Source of the DNA: Steromphala cineraria | Lineage: Eukaryota; Mollusca; Gastropoda; Trochida; Trochidae | Direction: 5' to 3' | Length of the DNA stretch: 64,000 nt | Assembly: GCA_916613615.1 (NCBI GenBank) | Contig: OU744735.1 | Coordinates: 51,538,082 to 51,602,081 of the forward strand | Part shown: positions 12,201 to 22,671 of the stretch, in pieces | Numbering within the stretch: position 1 is the first letter of the stretch | How the letters are laid out: each line of letters opens with the position of its first letter | The notes under the pieces: model-generated | The model's input: the letters and a program-made list of their open reading frames with translations, nothing else | What the model was told of the DNA's origin: nothing | The model's database searches: none | Position numbers and translations under genes: made by a program

Positions 12201-15099
12201 AATTTATCTTTTATTATGATTTACTTGCACTCTGATATCGTAATGATATATCTCTCATAACGCGACATTATCGTGACGTCATCAGTGACGTCATCACGCA
12301 CCTGTTTGTCCCGGCGTGTAGACAGGTTTGTCAGTCTGTATGTAGATGTGGCCGGGACTATCGTCGACCAGTAGAGGCACCTCCTGTCTGAAGGAGAGAG
12401 CCAGGGAGCTACACTCAGCCACCAGGGACACGTACAGGGGGTCCAGCTTGGTCTGGGGGAGCGAGGAGAGGGGGAGGCGGATAGACGCGTTCACTACCCC
12501 GTCTGTGGGTGGGAGATAGGATAAAATTCATGTTAGAATATATGTACATATTTGGTGAAGATGCGTTCACTATTTCATCTTTGAGCTACTTAGCCTTCGC
12601 CTACCAATCCTGTAGTCTGTCATCCAGATCCTAAAGCAAAAAAGATTAATTGATGACCAACCCAATCTAGCTTCTTCTGGGCTCCATTTTTTTATAATAC
12701 ATGAATTGTCTAAAATTTTGTCAATATTGAAAAAAAATACTTCTGAGACTAAATGTTAGTCTAACCAATCCTGCAGTATTATGGGATAAAATTAAAAAGT
12801 ACACTCCAACACTACCACCTTTTTGTTGGTTTGATGACGAAACAAATAAAAGTTGGAATAGGTTTCCTGGAGAACGACTTTCATTAGCCATTTCCAATCC
12901 TGCTATATAATAGTTATCATATAAGCGTAAGGGAGCCTAAACTCCTTTGTTTGTTTGTAACCATTTGTCTGACATAGTAAGAGTATTGATATTCGGAAAA
13001 GGCTCCTACAATCTCCTGAATTGATAGCAACCTTTTGCTGATTGGTTGCGGCCACTGCTTAAATTAGTGGGTGAGATAAAACGATTCTGTACAAGAGACG
13101 CATCCTGGTGTATGCGCTATACAATATATAAATCGAGTACTATTGATAATTATCGATTATTGCTACTCCAAGTCACAACCTACTTTGTGGTTTTGCTTTG
13201 TCAAGCTATGATTTAGACAGTCTGAACTGTCCGGACATTCAGGGTAGGGTATAAGGGCAAACAAGTGACTTAAAGGGATAGTCATATATCTAGGTACTTT
13301 GTCATGGAAACGAAATTCGCTTGTGCCCTTTTCTTTATCAATTTGTCATAATGTGAAATATCCCCTTGAATTTCGATTCCACAAAAAATACCGCGGTAGG
13401 ACTGTCTCTTTAATATGTCTGGAAATGCTCACCTGCTTCGACTCTGACTTCTTTTTCAAAATGGACGACCGAGTTCTTTGGAAAGTCTTTTAAGGAAAGA
13501 CGTATCGTAACGTCATCGTCGATTCCGAATGTCGTCAATGTAACAATTTCATCCGTGTCCACATGAATGATGTTTGGTGCAACAATAAAATACACTGGTC
13601 TGAAATGACAATAATCATAAATAGAGAAGTTTTTACTTATTTTAAATGATATAAAATTCTGATAATTATCACGTTTAGAAACTTTTCTTCAGTTACCCAG
13701 CTAGTATCACTCTTTAAGGATTTTATTTCATTATTTTCAGATTGAAAACTGATGGCGTCCATTATAGTGTGCACTGAACACCTTGAATCATTTGACATAG
13801 GGAAGTGGATCAAGGAACTTAACTGAACATGTATTGATTAAAATGTTAGTTGCGTTTGTTATCGTTTTCACGCGATCCCCTTGTTTATATAAGAAAAAAA
13901 CTAGCAACTGTCCCTTTAACATATATGTGATACAACATATCCAACAATGTAATCCAATATGTAAGTGTTGCATATCGTCTAATAATAGCATGCCCCCATC
14001 TATATATGGGACTTACTTTCACCGTGCTCTATTTTCCTTATGACCTCACCACATTAATTAGGTCTCTGATTAAAATATGCATGGAAAGATTTATTTTATG
14101 AAAAATCCCTTCTGAAATCTGCCGGTAACAAAAGATGGAGAAGTCGATGGTTGCTATATACTAATCATGAAGGGTTGCGACACAACACTACACGTGACCT
14201 TGGAACTATGGACAGTCTTATCTTCCCTAGACATTCCCACGCACTCACCCTCTTAGGGGGAGGGGGAGGGGGGAAGAGAGGGGGGATGGTAGAGTTGATG
14301 GGTCAAGACCATTTCCTTCCTGAATATATACACTGCGGTATGCCTTACGTGTATAAACTCTGTATGTATCGAAATGGGAAAATGTTTGAATATTCAAGAA
14401 ACTTAATGACACAAATTGTTCTTGCGTCTTTCTAAATGAAGTTTTCAATTGAAGATATTCTTGAAAACATGTTTTGATATGCTTTATATTTCTTTAAATG
14501 GTCGAGTTGAAATATAAATTTTACATAATAATTTTAAGCATCATCATTCACTTATAAATGTAATATACGTTCTCAAAACACCTCCTACAATAGCGTAAGT
14601 CCATTTTTTAAATAAACTTTCGACAATGGTTTCAAGTTTGCTTTTAGAACGTTTCAGATTTATTCTTTCCGTTGAGGATATCGAAGACTTTTAATAGTAA
14701 ACATAGTAGAAAACAGTGATAATTGTAAGTTTCATTCATGGAAAATATAAAAGAATTTTTCATACCGATGAAACAGAGCTAAACATCATATTAAATAGGT
14801 GAGTAAAAGTAAATGTATAGTTTTTATTGCGCTCGTTCTGTATTCTATGATTTAATATCCTAATGAAGACAAGATAATAGTTGAAACATACACATCCCCT
14901 GTTACTGAATATTCTCGTCTCTACTGTACACAACCGCTATTAAATCTGATAGAATCGAGATCTTCCGACATTGCAACGGAATACACAATCACGCCCCCTC
15001 TGACCTAGTTTCGTTAAGTATATAAGATAATACTTACCTCACGTCTTCAACACAGAAACAGTTCCGGAGAAACACAAAATATAGAAAATAACGATACAT
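217..15099 (-). CDS. Complement C3-like protein, 5' part of gene (20 exons, 3' end outside window)
   Basis: Secreted two-chain complement component of the C3/C4/C5 family, the central opsonin of the complement cascade. Exons in transcript order, joined in frame by me: 15099-15038, 13599-13433, 12502-12302, 11378-11308, 10402-10274, 9943-9919, 9470-9377, 8764-8665, 8190-7951, 7413-7216, 6710-6591, 5982-5890, 5374-5174, 4831-4673, 4411-4337, 3841-3736, 2566-2384, 1947-1815, 1385-1157, 430-~217. The first exon encodes a signal peptide beginning MYRYFLYFVF. Family signatures are IQTDKPVYTPGQT, FEVKEY-VLPTF, a VSRGR segment, the RKRR furin-type beta/alpha site (exon 16), a CC...C...C...CC anaphylatoxin domain (exon 17), FPESWW and LPDSITTW. 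About 930 residues are present of the roughly 1,700 usual for the family. The thioester, C-terminal TED, CUB and C345C parts would lie beyond base 1. The RKRR site and six-cysteine domain favour C3 over alpha-2-macroglobulin or insect-type TEPs. A few acceptors (exons 6, 18, 19) and the last donor were chosen by phase and could shift by a few bases. Confidence 0.9.
483..746. mobile_element. 264 bp foldback MITE with 9 bp target-site duplication
   Basis: Terminal inverted repeats of more than 50 bp start with CAGTCTAAGTAAAC on the left and end with its complement, GTTTACTTAGACTG, on the right. The arms match with few mismatches. The element is flanked by perfect 9 bp direct repeats, AATTTGCGC, at 474-482 and 747-755. 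There is no ORF. It sits in an intron of the C3-like gene. A 9 bp duplication is typical of Mutator-like elements; the superfamily assignment is inference. Confidence 0.85.
2996..3138. repeat. Hairpin-forming inverted repeat (foldback MITE remnant) in C3-like intron
   Basis: Two arms of nearly 50 bp (about 2996-3044 and 3089-3137) are inverted copies sharing GATGGTACATCAGACCGTAT and its complement. A shorter inner stem (GAAATGT/ACATTTC) continues towards the loop, so almost the whole element could fold into one hairpin. There is no ORF. It lies between the exon with the RKRR site and the anaphylatoxin exon. Confidence 0.75.
7757..7834. repeat. Short 20 bp minisatellite (4 units)
   Basis: Four consecutive copies of a 20 bp unit close to CCATAACTCTGAAGTTTTAA, the last one diverging at its end. 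It is intronic in the C3-like gene. It looks like a simple tandem duplication with no coding potential. Confidence 0.85.
13270..13412. mobile_element. Small MITE of about 143 bp in C3-like intron
   Basis: Short imperfect terminal inverted repeats, TTAAAGGGATAGTC at the left and GACTGTCTCTTTAA at the right. The target duplication could be TA or TTAA; the terminal bases cannot separate these. The right end lies only 20 bp from the exon at 13433-13599, on its donor side. Confidence 0.55.
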
Positions 15100-15488
15100 T
15101 ATACAATTCTATCAACAGATCGTGTCCAAGTGGTACAAAGGATGATATGTAACTGGAGACGTGAGTCCACCATGGGGAGACTCGCAGGAAGATATAATCA
15201 GCTGTCCTCGTCCTCTCGAGTCCGGGAGAGATGCTGATGAGGAAATCTCATTGCATCGTTGTTTGTTGCCAAATCTAAATTTTGTATGGCATGATAAGGT
15301 TGAACATAGCTTTTTAATAAATTCTCAATGTATATTACTATAAATTTTAATTTACTGTTCTAATGTATCCATCGTGTCTCATGAGTCAATTGGCTGGATG
15401 TTATATATAGTATATTTATATGTATGACACTTATTAAAATTATTTTCTTCCCCTTTTCCTTTCTTGATTCTTTTCCTTCGTGATAATC

Positions 15489-16118
15489 AAATATCAGTAT
15501 ATCATTCGCTCTCGCTCGGGAAATACTAATATTTAGACACTTGTGATGTAAACATAGTATGTCATGGACACTTATAAGATATCCTCTGAATACGTGTTAG
15601 ATAAAAAAAAAAAGTTCTATAATTGAATAAACATATATATACCCAATGTAAACGGTCATATAAATATAAATTTTTGTAAATTGCTTTCTAGTATCCTTGT
15701 TATTTGAACTATAAATAACAATATAGGTGTAATGGCATTATTTAGTATGTGTGTTTTCCAAGGACCTACATGTATGCACCCTTCTTTAAACAAAGGAGAG
15801 TCTTGAGTTATATACATCACCATGCCTTTATTTTCTATATTGACTTATAGCTTTGTAAATTATTTTGATTTTTGATTTTTCGCTCAAAAACTGTCCAAAT
15901 GCAAAAATTGATATCTAAAATACCGTGTTATAAGTTATTTAAAACACGATCAGAAACATAAGTGTCAATTTCAAGTACAGTTAAGCTCTGGTGAAATGTT
16001 ACCTTCAGAATACCTTGGTCTTATCCAACATACATAGAGAATATCATATGAGTGTCCATGAGTGGCTAAATATCAGTATTTCCCGAGCGAGAGCGAGTGA
16101 TATAGTGATTTTTAGACA
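15489..16118. repeat. Composite inverted repeat, 50 bp arms 570 bp apart
   Basis: The left arm (about 15489-15540, containing CGCTCTCGCTCGGGAAATAC) and right arm (about 16068-16118, with its complement) are inverted copies. Sequence inside the left arm (CATGGACACTTATAAGATAT) reappears inverted just inside the right arm. It also reappears in degenerate direct orientation outside the right arm, around 16120-16165, so at least two insertions seem overlaid. No transposase ORF is present. Confidence 0.6.
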
Positions 16119-16350
16119 CGGGTGTCGTTATTATAGTACGTCATGGGCACGAATATGATGTTCTGTTTATAACCGTAGTCTCAAAACTATAGAAAATACT
16201 GAAATTCTACTTCTCAGCATAGGCGGACAAGCCGCCGCCGGTCTGCATAGATTCTTAGGCGTCAAATCATTGTTTAAAACGTGACGTCACAACTATCTTC
16301 AATAGCGTATTCGTGTCTGATGTCTAAAGAGATCACAGGACCCCGATTAG

Positions 16351-16472
16351 ATATCGTAAATAACATGTAGGTAAAACGTGGGTAAGAAAGACCCATCCCC
16401 TCTGTGTACTCCATTACATAGAGGGGACGGGTCGTTCTTACCCACGTTTTACCTACGTTTCATTTACGATAT
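16351..16472. repeat. Near-perfect 122 bp hairpin (foldback element)
   Basis: The arms are inverted copies that include GTAGGTAAAACGTGGGTAAG and its complement. Pairing continues through a run reading CCCCTCTNTGTA, leaving a loop of roughly ten bases. The outer ends read ATATCGTAAAT and its complement. No ORF. It is a non-autonomous DNA-transposon hairpin or a recently formed palindrome. Confidence 0.8.
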
Positions 16473-17606
16473 TGGGTTCATGTGAAAGAGATGCCTACAT
16501 ACAAATATGCTTATATATAGTAGGATGCGCCGACATTAATTATTTTTAAAAATTTATTGACAACTCGTGATATACTTAAATATCTGAAATAATGAAGACA
16601 ATACGTATACCTAATACAAAAAGAAATTGGATACAGGAAAACGATTCTCTTTTTCATCCACTATTAACTTAAAAACGTTATTTGAACACTGCTCCTTAAA
16701 TACAACAGAAAACTGGACACACAACACTTCCAATAAAAAAACAGGCACTAGAAATAATAAAATCACTATCATTATAACCAAACCAGAGGGTGGAAATCGT
16801 TAAAGCACAATTACACGACAATTTCTGCAAATAAAACACTTCTTGTATTGTAAAGTATGTTTGGTACCGAAGCCTAAGCCACGATTGAGGCAACATTTTA
16901 TGTTGTCGTGTTCTATTTTAGAAGATGCAAAGTGCTCGAATATATCCTAGTTTCCATGAAGCGTACAAAAATATGTGAGGAGTTCGAGTAAGACGAATAC
17001 ATTGAGCATCGAAGATACATAATATCAATCTCTGCTTTCAAAACGTCACTTGCTTGAATATGTGCACAAATTGATTGAAAAACATCCAATTATCTCGAGT
17101 TATTAATTTGTCCATCTGAACAAATACAAAAAGAAAAGCTTTCCCTTTTGAAGATGACGCATACTTACTAAAATAATTACATTGTGACTGTATTATAGGC
17201 CACGAGGCCGATGTTAGGTAATGAAAAAATTCTGAATTCTCAAATTCTTAATGTTGGAGTTCCATAGATTTTGATATTCTGAAGCCATATATATTTGGTT
17301 ATTCTTTTCTAAATGGTGCATGAAGGTTTTCTACATATAGGGCAGACGGAGCTCAAACCTGTTTCTCCTTTCACATCGTGACAAGGGTTGATATTCAATA
17401 AATCTCGTATTAGAAGTCTTTTTAAATACGTGATTGTGTATTCGAAGTAAGACACAAATTCTCCATGTAAAAGGGTTATTATTTGAAATCGGGATGTTCT
17501 GTTCTGTCCATGCATTGCTCGCACTTTGTTGAACACATTAACGTTGCATATTAAACACAAGATCATCCATTATATATTAAGAAGACACGAAAGCTTACAC
17601 TTTCAT

Positions 17607-20600
17607 TCATAACTTCTTGAATGAAGTATTTATGCGTGTTCCTTCACACATACTTTTGAAAACTTTTTGATATTCGGGCTCGTCGTTATATGCGTTGTCA
17701 TAGTTTCCGTGATTGATCACAGTGACGTTGTTATGAACAGAACAATAAATCAACGTACTCTTTTTACAAACATTTGCCCCTTTGGATCCACCCCTTTTCC
17801 CCATTCCCCCTGGCGTCTTGTGTCCCCCATAGATAGTCAGGATAGTTGTTCTGCTCCTGACAGGCTCCATGGAGCAGGTGATGTTGTGGAGCCAGGCCAC
17901 TGATGAAGCTGTTCGTGGGAACGTACTGATGGCATTGAGGAATTCCAATGAAGCAGATAATCGTCTAATTTTCAAACTCTGCGAGAGCCGCATTTTTGGC
18001 TTCATCTTTGTAATGAAAATCAGGATGGCCTTTGATCCTTCGAAATCGGGCATTGTAAGAGGCGGTTGCGTTATGAGTGGCCCATCTTCTTTCGGTTCTA
18101 CTTGGTCCTTCCCTGAAACTTAATGAAAAACACATTTTATGTTTTTGTTTTGTTGCTTGATATATCGGATCAAGAGGATTGATATATCAGTTGAAGTGTA
18201 TTGATATATCAGTGGAAATGTATTGATATGTCAATGGAAAGGTACTGATATAAGTAGAAATGTATTGATATATAAGTGAAAGTGTACTGAAATATCAGTG
18301 GAAGTGTATTGATATATCTGTGAAAATGCATTGATATATCAGTGGAAATGTATTGATATAAGTGGGAGTGTATTGATATAAATGGAAGTGTACTGATATA
18401 CCAGTGGAAATGTATCGATATATCAGTGGAAGTGTATTGATATAAGTGGAAGTGTACTGATATATTAGTGGAGGTGTCTTGATATATCAGTGGAAGTGTC
18501 TTGATATATCAGTGGAAGTGTCTTGATATATCAGTGGAAGTGTATTGATATATCAGTGGAAGTGTATTGATATATTAGTGGAAGTGTCTTGATATATCAG
18601 TGGAAGTGTATATAAGTGGGAGTGTACTGATATATTAGTGGAAGTGTATTGATATACCAGTGGAAATGTATTGATATATCAGTGGAAGTGTACTGATATA
18701 CGTGGAAGTGTATTGATATAAATGGAAGTGTTTTGATATGTCAGTCGAAGTGTATTGATATATCAGTGGAAGTGTATTGATATACCAGTGGAAGTGTATT
18801 GATATAAATGGAAGTGTTTTGATATGTCAGTCGAAGTGTACTGATAAAAGTGGAAGTGTATTGATATAAGTGGAAGTGTACTGATATATTAGTGGAGGTG
18901 TCTTGATATATCAGTGGAAGTGTCTTGATATATCAGTGGAAGTGTATTGATATATTAGTGGAAGTGTCTTGATATATCAGTGGAAGTGTATATAAGTGGG
19001 AGTGTACTGATATATTAGTGGAAGTGTATTGATATACCAGTGGAAATGTATTGATATATCAGTGGAAGTGTACTGATATACGTGGAAGTGTATTGATATA
19101 AATGGAAGTGTTTTGATATGTCAGTCGAAGTGTATTGATATATCAGTGGAAGTGTATTGATATACCAGTGGAAGTGTATTGATATAAATGGAAGTGTTTT
19201 GATATGTCAGTCGAAGTGTACTGATATAAGTGGAAGTGTATTGATATAAGTGGAAGTGTATTGATATATTAGTGGAAGTGTATTGATATACGAGTGGAAG
19301 TGTACTGATATATTAGTGGAAGTGTATTGATATACCAGTGGAAGTGTATTGTTATAAGTGGAAGTGTATTGATATGTCAGCGGAAGTGTATTGATATATC
19401 ATTGGAAGTGTATTGATATATCAGTGGAAGTGTATTGATATAAGTGGAAGTGTATTGATATATCAGTGGAAGTGTATTGATATAAGTGGAAGTGTATTGA
19501 TATATCAGTGGAAGTGTCTTGATATATCAGCGGAAGTGTATTGATTTATCATTGGAAGTGTATTGATTTATCAGTGGAAGTGTATTGATATACCAGTCGA
19601 AGTGTATTGATATATCATTGGAAGTGTATTGATATATCATTGGAAGTGTATTGATATATCAGCGGAAATGTATTGATTTATCATTGGAAGTGTATTGATT
19701 TATCAGTGGAAGTGTATTGATATACCAGTGGAAGTGTACTGATATAAGTTGAAGTGTACTGATATAAGTAGAAGTGTACTGATATATCAGTGGAAGTGTA
19801 TTGATATATCAGTGGAAGTGTCTTGATATATCAGTGGAAGTGTATATAAGTAGAAGTGTACTGATATATTACTGGAAGTGTCTTGATATATTAGTGGAAG
19901 TGTCTTGATATATTAGTGGAAGTGTATATAAGTGGGAGTGTACTGATATATTAGTGGAAGTGTCTTGATATATTAGTGGAAGTGTATTGATATATCAGTG
20001 GAAGTGTCTTGATATATCAGTGGAAGTGTATATAAGTGGGAGTGTACTGATATATTAGTGGAAGTGTCTTGATATATTTGTGGAAGTGTATTGATATATC
20101 AGTGGAAGTGTATATAAGTAGAAGTGTACTGATATATTACTGGAAGTGTCTTGATATATTAGTGGAAGTGTCTTGATATATTAGTGGAAGTGTATTGATA
20201 TATCAGTGGAAGTGTCTTGATATATCAGTGGAAGTGTATATAAGTGGGAGTGTACTGATATATTAGTGGAAGTGTCTTGATATATTAGTGGAAGTGTATT
20301 GATATATCAGTGGAAGAGTTTGATATATCAGTGGAAGTTTACTTACATAAGTGGAAGTGTATTGATATAAGTGGAAGTGGAAGTGTACTGATATAAGTAG
20401 AAGTGTACTGATATATTAGTGGAGGCAATTGAAACTACTATGAAGAAACAGGTGACTGCTCTCTGCTTCAACCTTTCGTTTTCAAAAGAAACAATTGGCA
20501 ATATCATGTTATCTTGATTTAAGCAAATGGTTTTTCATTCAAAACATTTGACCAATATCGATCTACATGAGATTTCACAGTCGTGCAATAAGCAACAAAA

Positions 20601-21078
20601 ACATTTCAAGACTGTTTACAACAACCATTATTTTAGAAAATCGGTAGTGCACATTCGTCAAAGATTCGTGGTTACCTTGGTGACCGGTGTTCACATTCAT
20701 GTAGTCATTTTAGCAGAATACTATCGAAGAGTAAAATCTACGTCTTTATTTGACAGCGCGTCCCTTACCTCTTCTTGAATAGGATTTAAAATTCGAGTTT
20801 GTTGAGGATCTTTCTGCGACCTTGACATCTGACCTTGTGATACAGGAGGAGTTAGCGTCATAATAAACGATTCCATTACATCCGGGCATTATCATGCATC
20901 GTTGCACACATTTAATCTCATTATTGGTATAAAGTGTTGCAATCATATTGTTATAGAGGTCCGCTTGGCTGGGAGATATAGAAAGTGTAAAGATTGCTTG
21001 GTCCGTGTTATCAACCATAATCATCATCATAGCTCTAACGATGCCAAACAGAATCGTATTTACAGTGACCAACTTCAT
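17607..21078 (-). CDS. Secreted PAN/Apple-domain-like protein, two exons
   Basis: Coding exons 21078-20769 and 18112-17607 join in phase (donor GTAAGG, acceptor TTTCAG) to give 271 residues. The N-terminus MKLVTVNTILFGIV is a probable signal peptide. Residues about 50-85 carry a C...C...C...C spacing with CVQRCMIMPGCNGIVYY, typical of the PAN/Apple fold, which binds proteins or carbohydrate. A basic SRRGKG segment follows at the exon junction. The second exon encodes about 167 residues with four cysteines and a segment with IFITKMKPKM; I do not recognise a domain there. The intron is almost entirely a minisatellite (18165-20425). Signal peptide, cysteine spacing and in-phase splicing support a real gene. 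The plus-strand ORFs over exon 2 look like shadows. Confidence 0.6.
18165..20425. repeat. 2.2 kb minisatellite with higher-order structure
   Basis: About one hundred degenerate units of roughly 18-25 bp, with a core close to GTGTATTGATATATCAGTGGAA. The self-complementary TGATATATCA recurs in many units. Variant units (TATAAGTGGGAG, ATAAATGGAAGTG, GTCAGTCGAAG) recur in the same order about 380 bp apart: the block starting near 18611 is repeated from near 18991. This indicates higher-order duplication. It fills the single intron of the PAN-domain gene. Confidence 0.95.
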
Positions 21079-21822
21079 ATTGAACCTAGAGCAAATAATA
21101 TTTTTACAAAATATAAAAAATGTTAATTCATATATAGTGAACGGTAAATATAAATCCTGTTTTGATTGAACTGTTTTGTTAGTTACTTAGATACAAAGGA
21201 TATGCTTACATACGTTTCTACTGTTAGTAACATATTTGGCGTAATTTGAAAATGGTGATAGATGTAAACTGTAACTTGAAGCTAATTACTTCCTGCACGA
21301 GACAAATACTTATTAACATTTAATGTGATATTGTCTGAGAAATAGAATACACTACAAAATAGGTCGCATCAATTTGCTGATCTAACTGAAAAGATAAATG
21401 GACAAGTATATTGCACATATAAATGTGTTCTAATTGGAACAGTGGCTTAATCAACATGACTTGGTCTACCTCTGTGGGGAGAGAATGAGCTTTTGCCGGA
21501 AATCTTTAAAGGTTGCCGCCATTTTGAGAAAAGAGGTCCCTGTTATAGACTATAACCATCTGAACTAAACTAAAGATTCTATGAATCCAAATTGTTTTAA
21601 ATACTGTTCATTGATGAAATTCCTTTATTTATAAAATATGTTAGGTTTGACTATATTGAACCATCTATTCAATACACCAAATAACAAAAATTGATATTTT
21701 CGACGAATATGACAACTTGTTTCTCATTTTTTAAAATCCTATGGACAAAAATGTGTTTTGAGGAGACTATAGCATGACATATTAACCACATTCAACTCAT
21801 TTATCATTTTCACTCTGGTCAA
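21079..21822. other. Upstream region of the PAN-domain gene, no gene seen
   Basis: A+T-rich sequence with no supported coding exon or obvious repeat. It would contain the promoter of the minus-strand PAN-domain gene, but no core element can be assigned. Confidence 0.5.
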
Positions 21823-22176
21823 TCAAAATATTTTGTCAAGTAATATGTTCTTCATTATTGAAATTTTCCAATCAGTTTTATCATCTACATAGCTTCCAGT
21901 TTCAGCATACTGTTCAGGGACATCTTGTTGACTGTCATCCATGACATTGTCCATGTTTAAACAGGTGAGTAGTCTGCACGCTGGTGAACATTTCAAACCA
22001 TTCTGCGGACACGTACAGTCTGAGGTTTTACAACTCCGAGAACATCTACATGACAAGAGCTCCAACACAACTTCAGGAGCAGGAGGTCCTGTCATCCACT
22101 TTACAGACATGTTGGACTGTTGGTCATGAGAGCGTTCCCCGGACCTTCTAAAGGCCCTTGCACGTCCATCATTTAC
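21823..22176 (-). pseudogene. Fragment of a mobile-element-type ORF with a CXC-like cysteine cluster
   Basis: The frame contains LELLSCRCSRSCKTSDCTCP followed by NGLKCSPACRLLTC, a CxCxxxC...CxC...C...C array. In my recollection, arrays of this kind close repeat-encoded ORFs in many invertebrate genomes, and they resemble Tesmin/TSO1 CXC motifs. A consensus acceptor (CTTGCAG) precedes the frame at 22177. There is no upstream coding part or start, so this is a terminal exon or remnant. The beginning of the same frame is duplicated at 22520-22600. Probably a dead transposon fragment; a domesticated gene is less likely. Confidence 0.5.
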
Positions 22177-22671
22177 CTGCAAGGTCCGAAAAATCGTCAA
22201 ACTGGTCACTGGTAAAAAAAGAAAAAAAAAGAAATGTTCATGGAAGAAAACGCGTCATTGCATCACCATCCTGTCTCAAGGAACGAACGTTACTCCACGT
22301 ATCTGTACCCTGGGCTCAGAAGCTAGATTTGCTCGCGCGGCCTGACTTGGGATATAGCCAATCAAATCATTTTCTCGCCACCTTCTCGATACAATTTTTC
22401 AACGAGAAAATGATTTGATTGGCTATATCCACAGTCGGACTGCGCGAGCGAATCTTGCTTCTGAGCCCAGGGTACAGATTAGTGAAGTTAGCGTAACGTT
22501 CGTTCCCTGAGACAGGATGTTCACGGACATGTTGGACTGTTGGTCATGAGAGCGTTCCCCGGACCTTCTAAAGGCCCTTGCACCTCAATCATTTACCTGA
22601 AACATCAGACCGCAAACAGGTCACTGGTAAAAAGGATATTTTCATGAAAGAAAACAAATCATTGCATCACC
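22101..22671. repeat. Direct duplication flanking a 253 bp palindromic element
   Basis: Segment A (22101-22266) and segment A' (22520-22671) are direct copies, nearly identical over the first 70 bases (shared GACATGTTGGACTGTTGGTC). They diverge by small indels afterwards, and both end in CATTGCATCACC. Between them, 22267-22519 is an inverted repeat with arms of about 110 bp starting CATCCTGTCTCA and ending TGAGACAGGATG. The arms include GGCTATATC and GGGCTCAGAAGC with their complements. The palindrome resembles a foldback transposon; the flanking copies are far longer than a normal target duplication. Confidence 0.85.

Larger units (their letters stand above)
15100..17606. other. Intergenic region upstream of the C3-like gene
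   Basis: No coding exon could be supported here. It should contain the C3-like 5' UTR and promoter next to 15100, but no core promoter element stands out. It also holds the composite inverted repeat at 15489-16118 and the hairpin at 16351-16472, listed separately. Confidence 0.6.

Noticed and set aside
14240..14295. G-rich run (possible quadruplex or regulatory site)
   Set aside because: Low-complexity purine-rich tract in a C3-like intron with no supporting context; not enough to claim a function.
15225..15260. CTGATGAG, a possible second hammerhead core
   Set aside because: No stem II followed by CGAAA is found downstream and no matching stem I or III arms; a chance match.
17667..18123. 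Two overlapping plus-strand ORFs
   Set aside because: They oppose the exon of the PAN-domain gene, whose minus frame joins in phase to a signal-peptide exon; the plus frames have no splice partners.
18165..20425. CRISPR array
   Set aside because: Units abut without unique spacers, vary in length, and the context is a eukaryotic intron; it is a minisatellite.
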